Shown here one piece after another: positions 63,971 to 64,000 of a stretch of DNA of 64,000 nucleotides. Under the pieces are notes generated by a model, which was given only the letters and a program-made list of their open reading frames with translations, had not been told where the DNA came from and did no database searches. This DNA comes from Novosphingobium kunmingense (GTDB lineage Bacteria > Pseudomonadota > Alphaproteobacteria > Sphingomonadales > Sphingomonadaceae). Position numbers and translations under genes: made by a program. How positions within the stretch are numbered: position 1 is the stretch's first letter; each line of letters opens with the position of its first letter. Where the stretch lies: the NCBI RefSeq assembly GCF_002813245.1, contig NZ_PHUF01000002.1:62001-126000 (forward strand), read 5' to 3'.

Positions 63971-64000
63971 ATGACCTCGACGAACGACATCCGCCGCTCC
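63971..64000 (+). CDS. alaS: Alanyl-tRNA synthetase, N-terminal fragment (cut by window end)
   Basis: Only ten codons are inside the window: ATG followed by TSTNDIRRS. This is the usual opening of alphaproteobacterial alanyl-tRNA synthetase, and alaS next to recA is a common arrangement in sphingomonads. The call rests on the short N-terminus and position only. Confidence 0.65.
   Translation, partial: MTSTNDIRRS

Overview
The window is a GC-rich, densely packed chromosomal segment of an alphaproteobacterium, most likely a member of the Sphingomonadales (Sphingomonas, Novosphingobium or Erythrobacter relatives). Indications are the protein styles (a CckA-type hybrid kinase, a LolC starting at a TTG, a DUF4169 protein, a large TonB receptor, a GDT1 transporter behind a manganese riboswitch), the alphaproteobacterial LexA boxes of the form GTTC-N7-GTTC, and a recA region that ends in the first codons of alaS. 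I see no rRNA, tRNA, CRISPR array, insertion sequence, prophage or integrase. It looks like core genome with a few lineage-specific genes.

Layout. 1-3.75 kb: a terminator from an upstream gene, then a TetR-regulated efflux operon (TetR, HlyD, ABC ATPase, ABC-2 permease) whose operator is a perfect palindrome inside the promoter. 3.7-9.1 kb: M16 protease lipoprotein and purC on the minus strand, then divergent dacB (PBP4). 9.3-14.1 kb: a TonB-dependent receptor with a strong terminator, a cyclopropane-fatty-acid-synthase-like enzyme and a PilZ protein. 14.2-22.5 kb: purF plus an SDR on minus, divergent from lolC-lolD-glutathione peroxidase, then dnaE. 22.5-25.5 kb: acyl-CoA synthetase, a DUF1330 protein and a secreted matrixin-like protein with a changed zinc motif. 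25.5-29.3 kb (minus): uracil-DNA-glycosylase-like protein, lytic transglycosylase, and a radical SAM protein with its own LexA box. 29.3-37.3 kb: ETF-QO, ispE, N-formylglutamate amidohydrolase, ilvD, a small lipoprotein, the bifunctional NAD(P)HX repair enzyme and an rRNA uracil methyltransferase, many joined by 4-base overlaps.

37.3-42.3 kb: a pseudouridine synthase, a META-type lipoprotein, about 1 kb with no convincing gene but with several hairpins, argG, a DUF1801 protein and a second CFA synthase. 42.4-50.4 kb: an S46 dipeptidyl peptidase, the GDT1 transporter with a yybP-ykoY riboswitch, a pteridine-reductase-like SDR, two glycine-zipper envelope paralogues, rlmN, secreted small proteins and a GreB-DUF4169-small-protein cluster downstream of a second lytic transglycosylase. 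52.5-58.7 kb: dapA, smpB, two tandem DUF2062 membrane proteins, cckA and an acyltransferase. 58.7-64 kb: LexA-controlled recA, paired hairpins, a divergent EF-G-like protein, a methyltransferase, a diacylglycerol-kinase-like protein and the start of alaS.

Functional themes are envelope maintenance (dacB, two Slt enzymes, LolCD, CFA enzymes, glycine-zipper proteins), DNA replication and repair under SOS control (recA, radical SAM protein), purine, amino-acid and isoprenoid biosynthesis, and cell-cycle control (cckA). The most informative regulatory elements are the TetR operator, the two LexA boxes and the manganese riboswitch. I found no clear defence island or wholly new multi-gene system. 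The best leads are the LexA-boxed radical SAM gene, the Q-E-x-x-H matrixin-like protein, and the structured gene-free kilobase downstream of argG.
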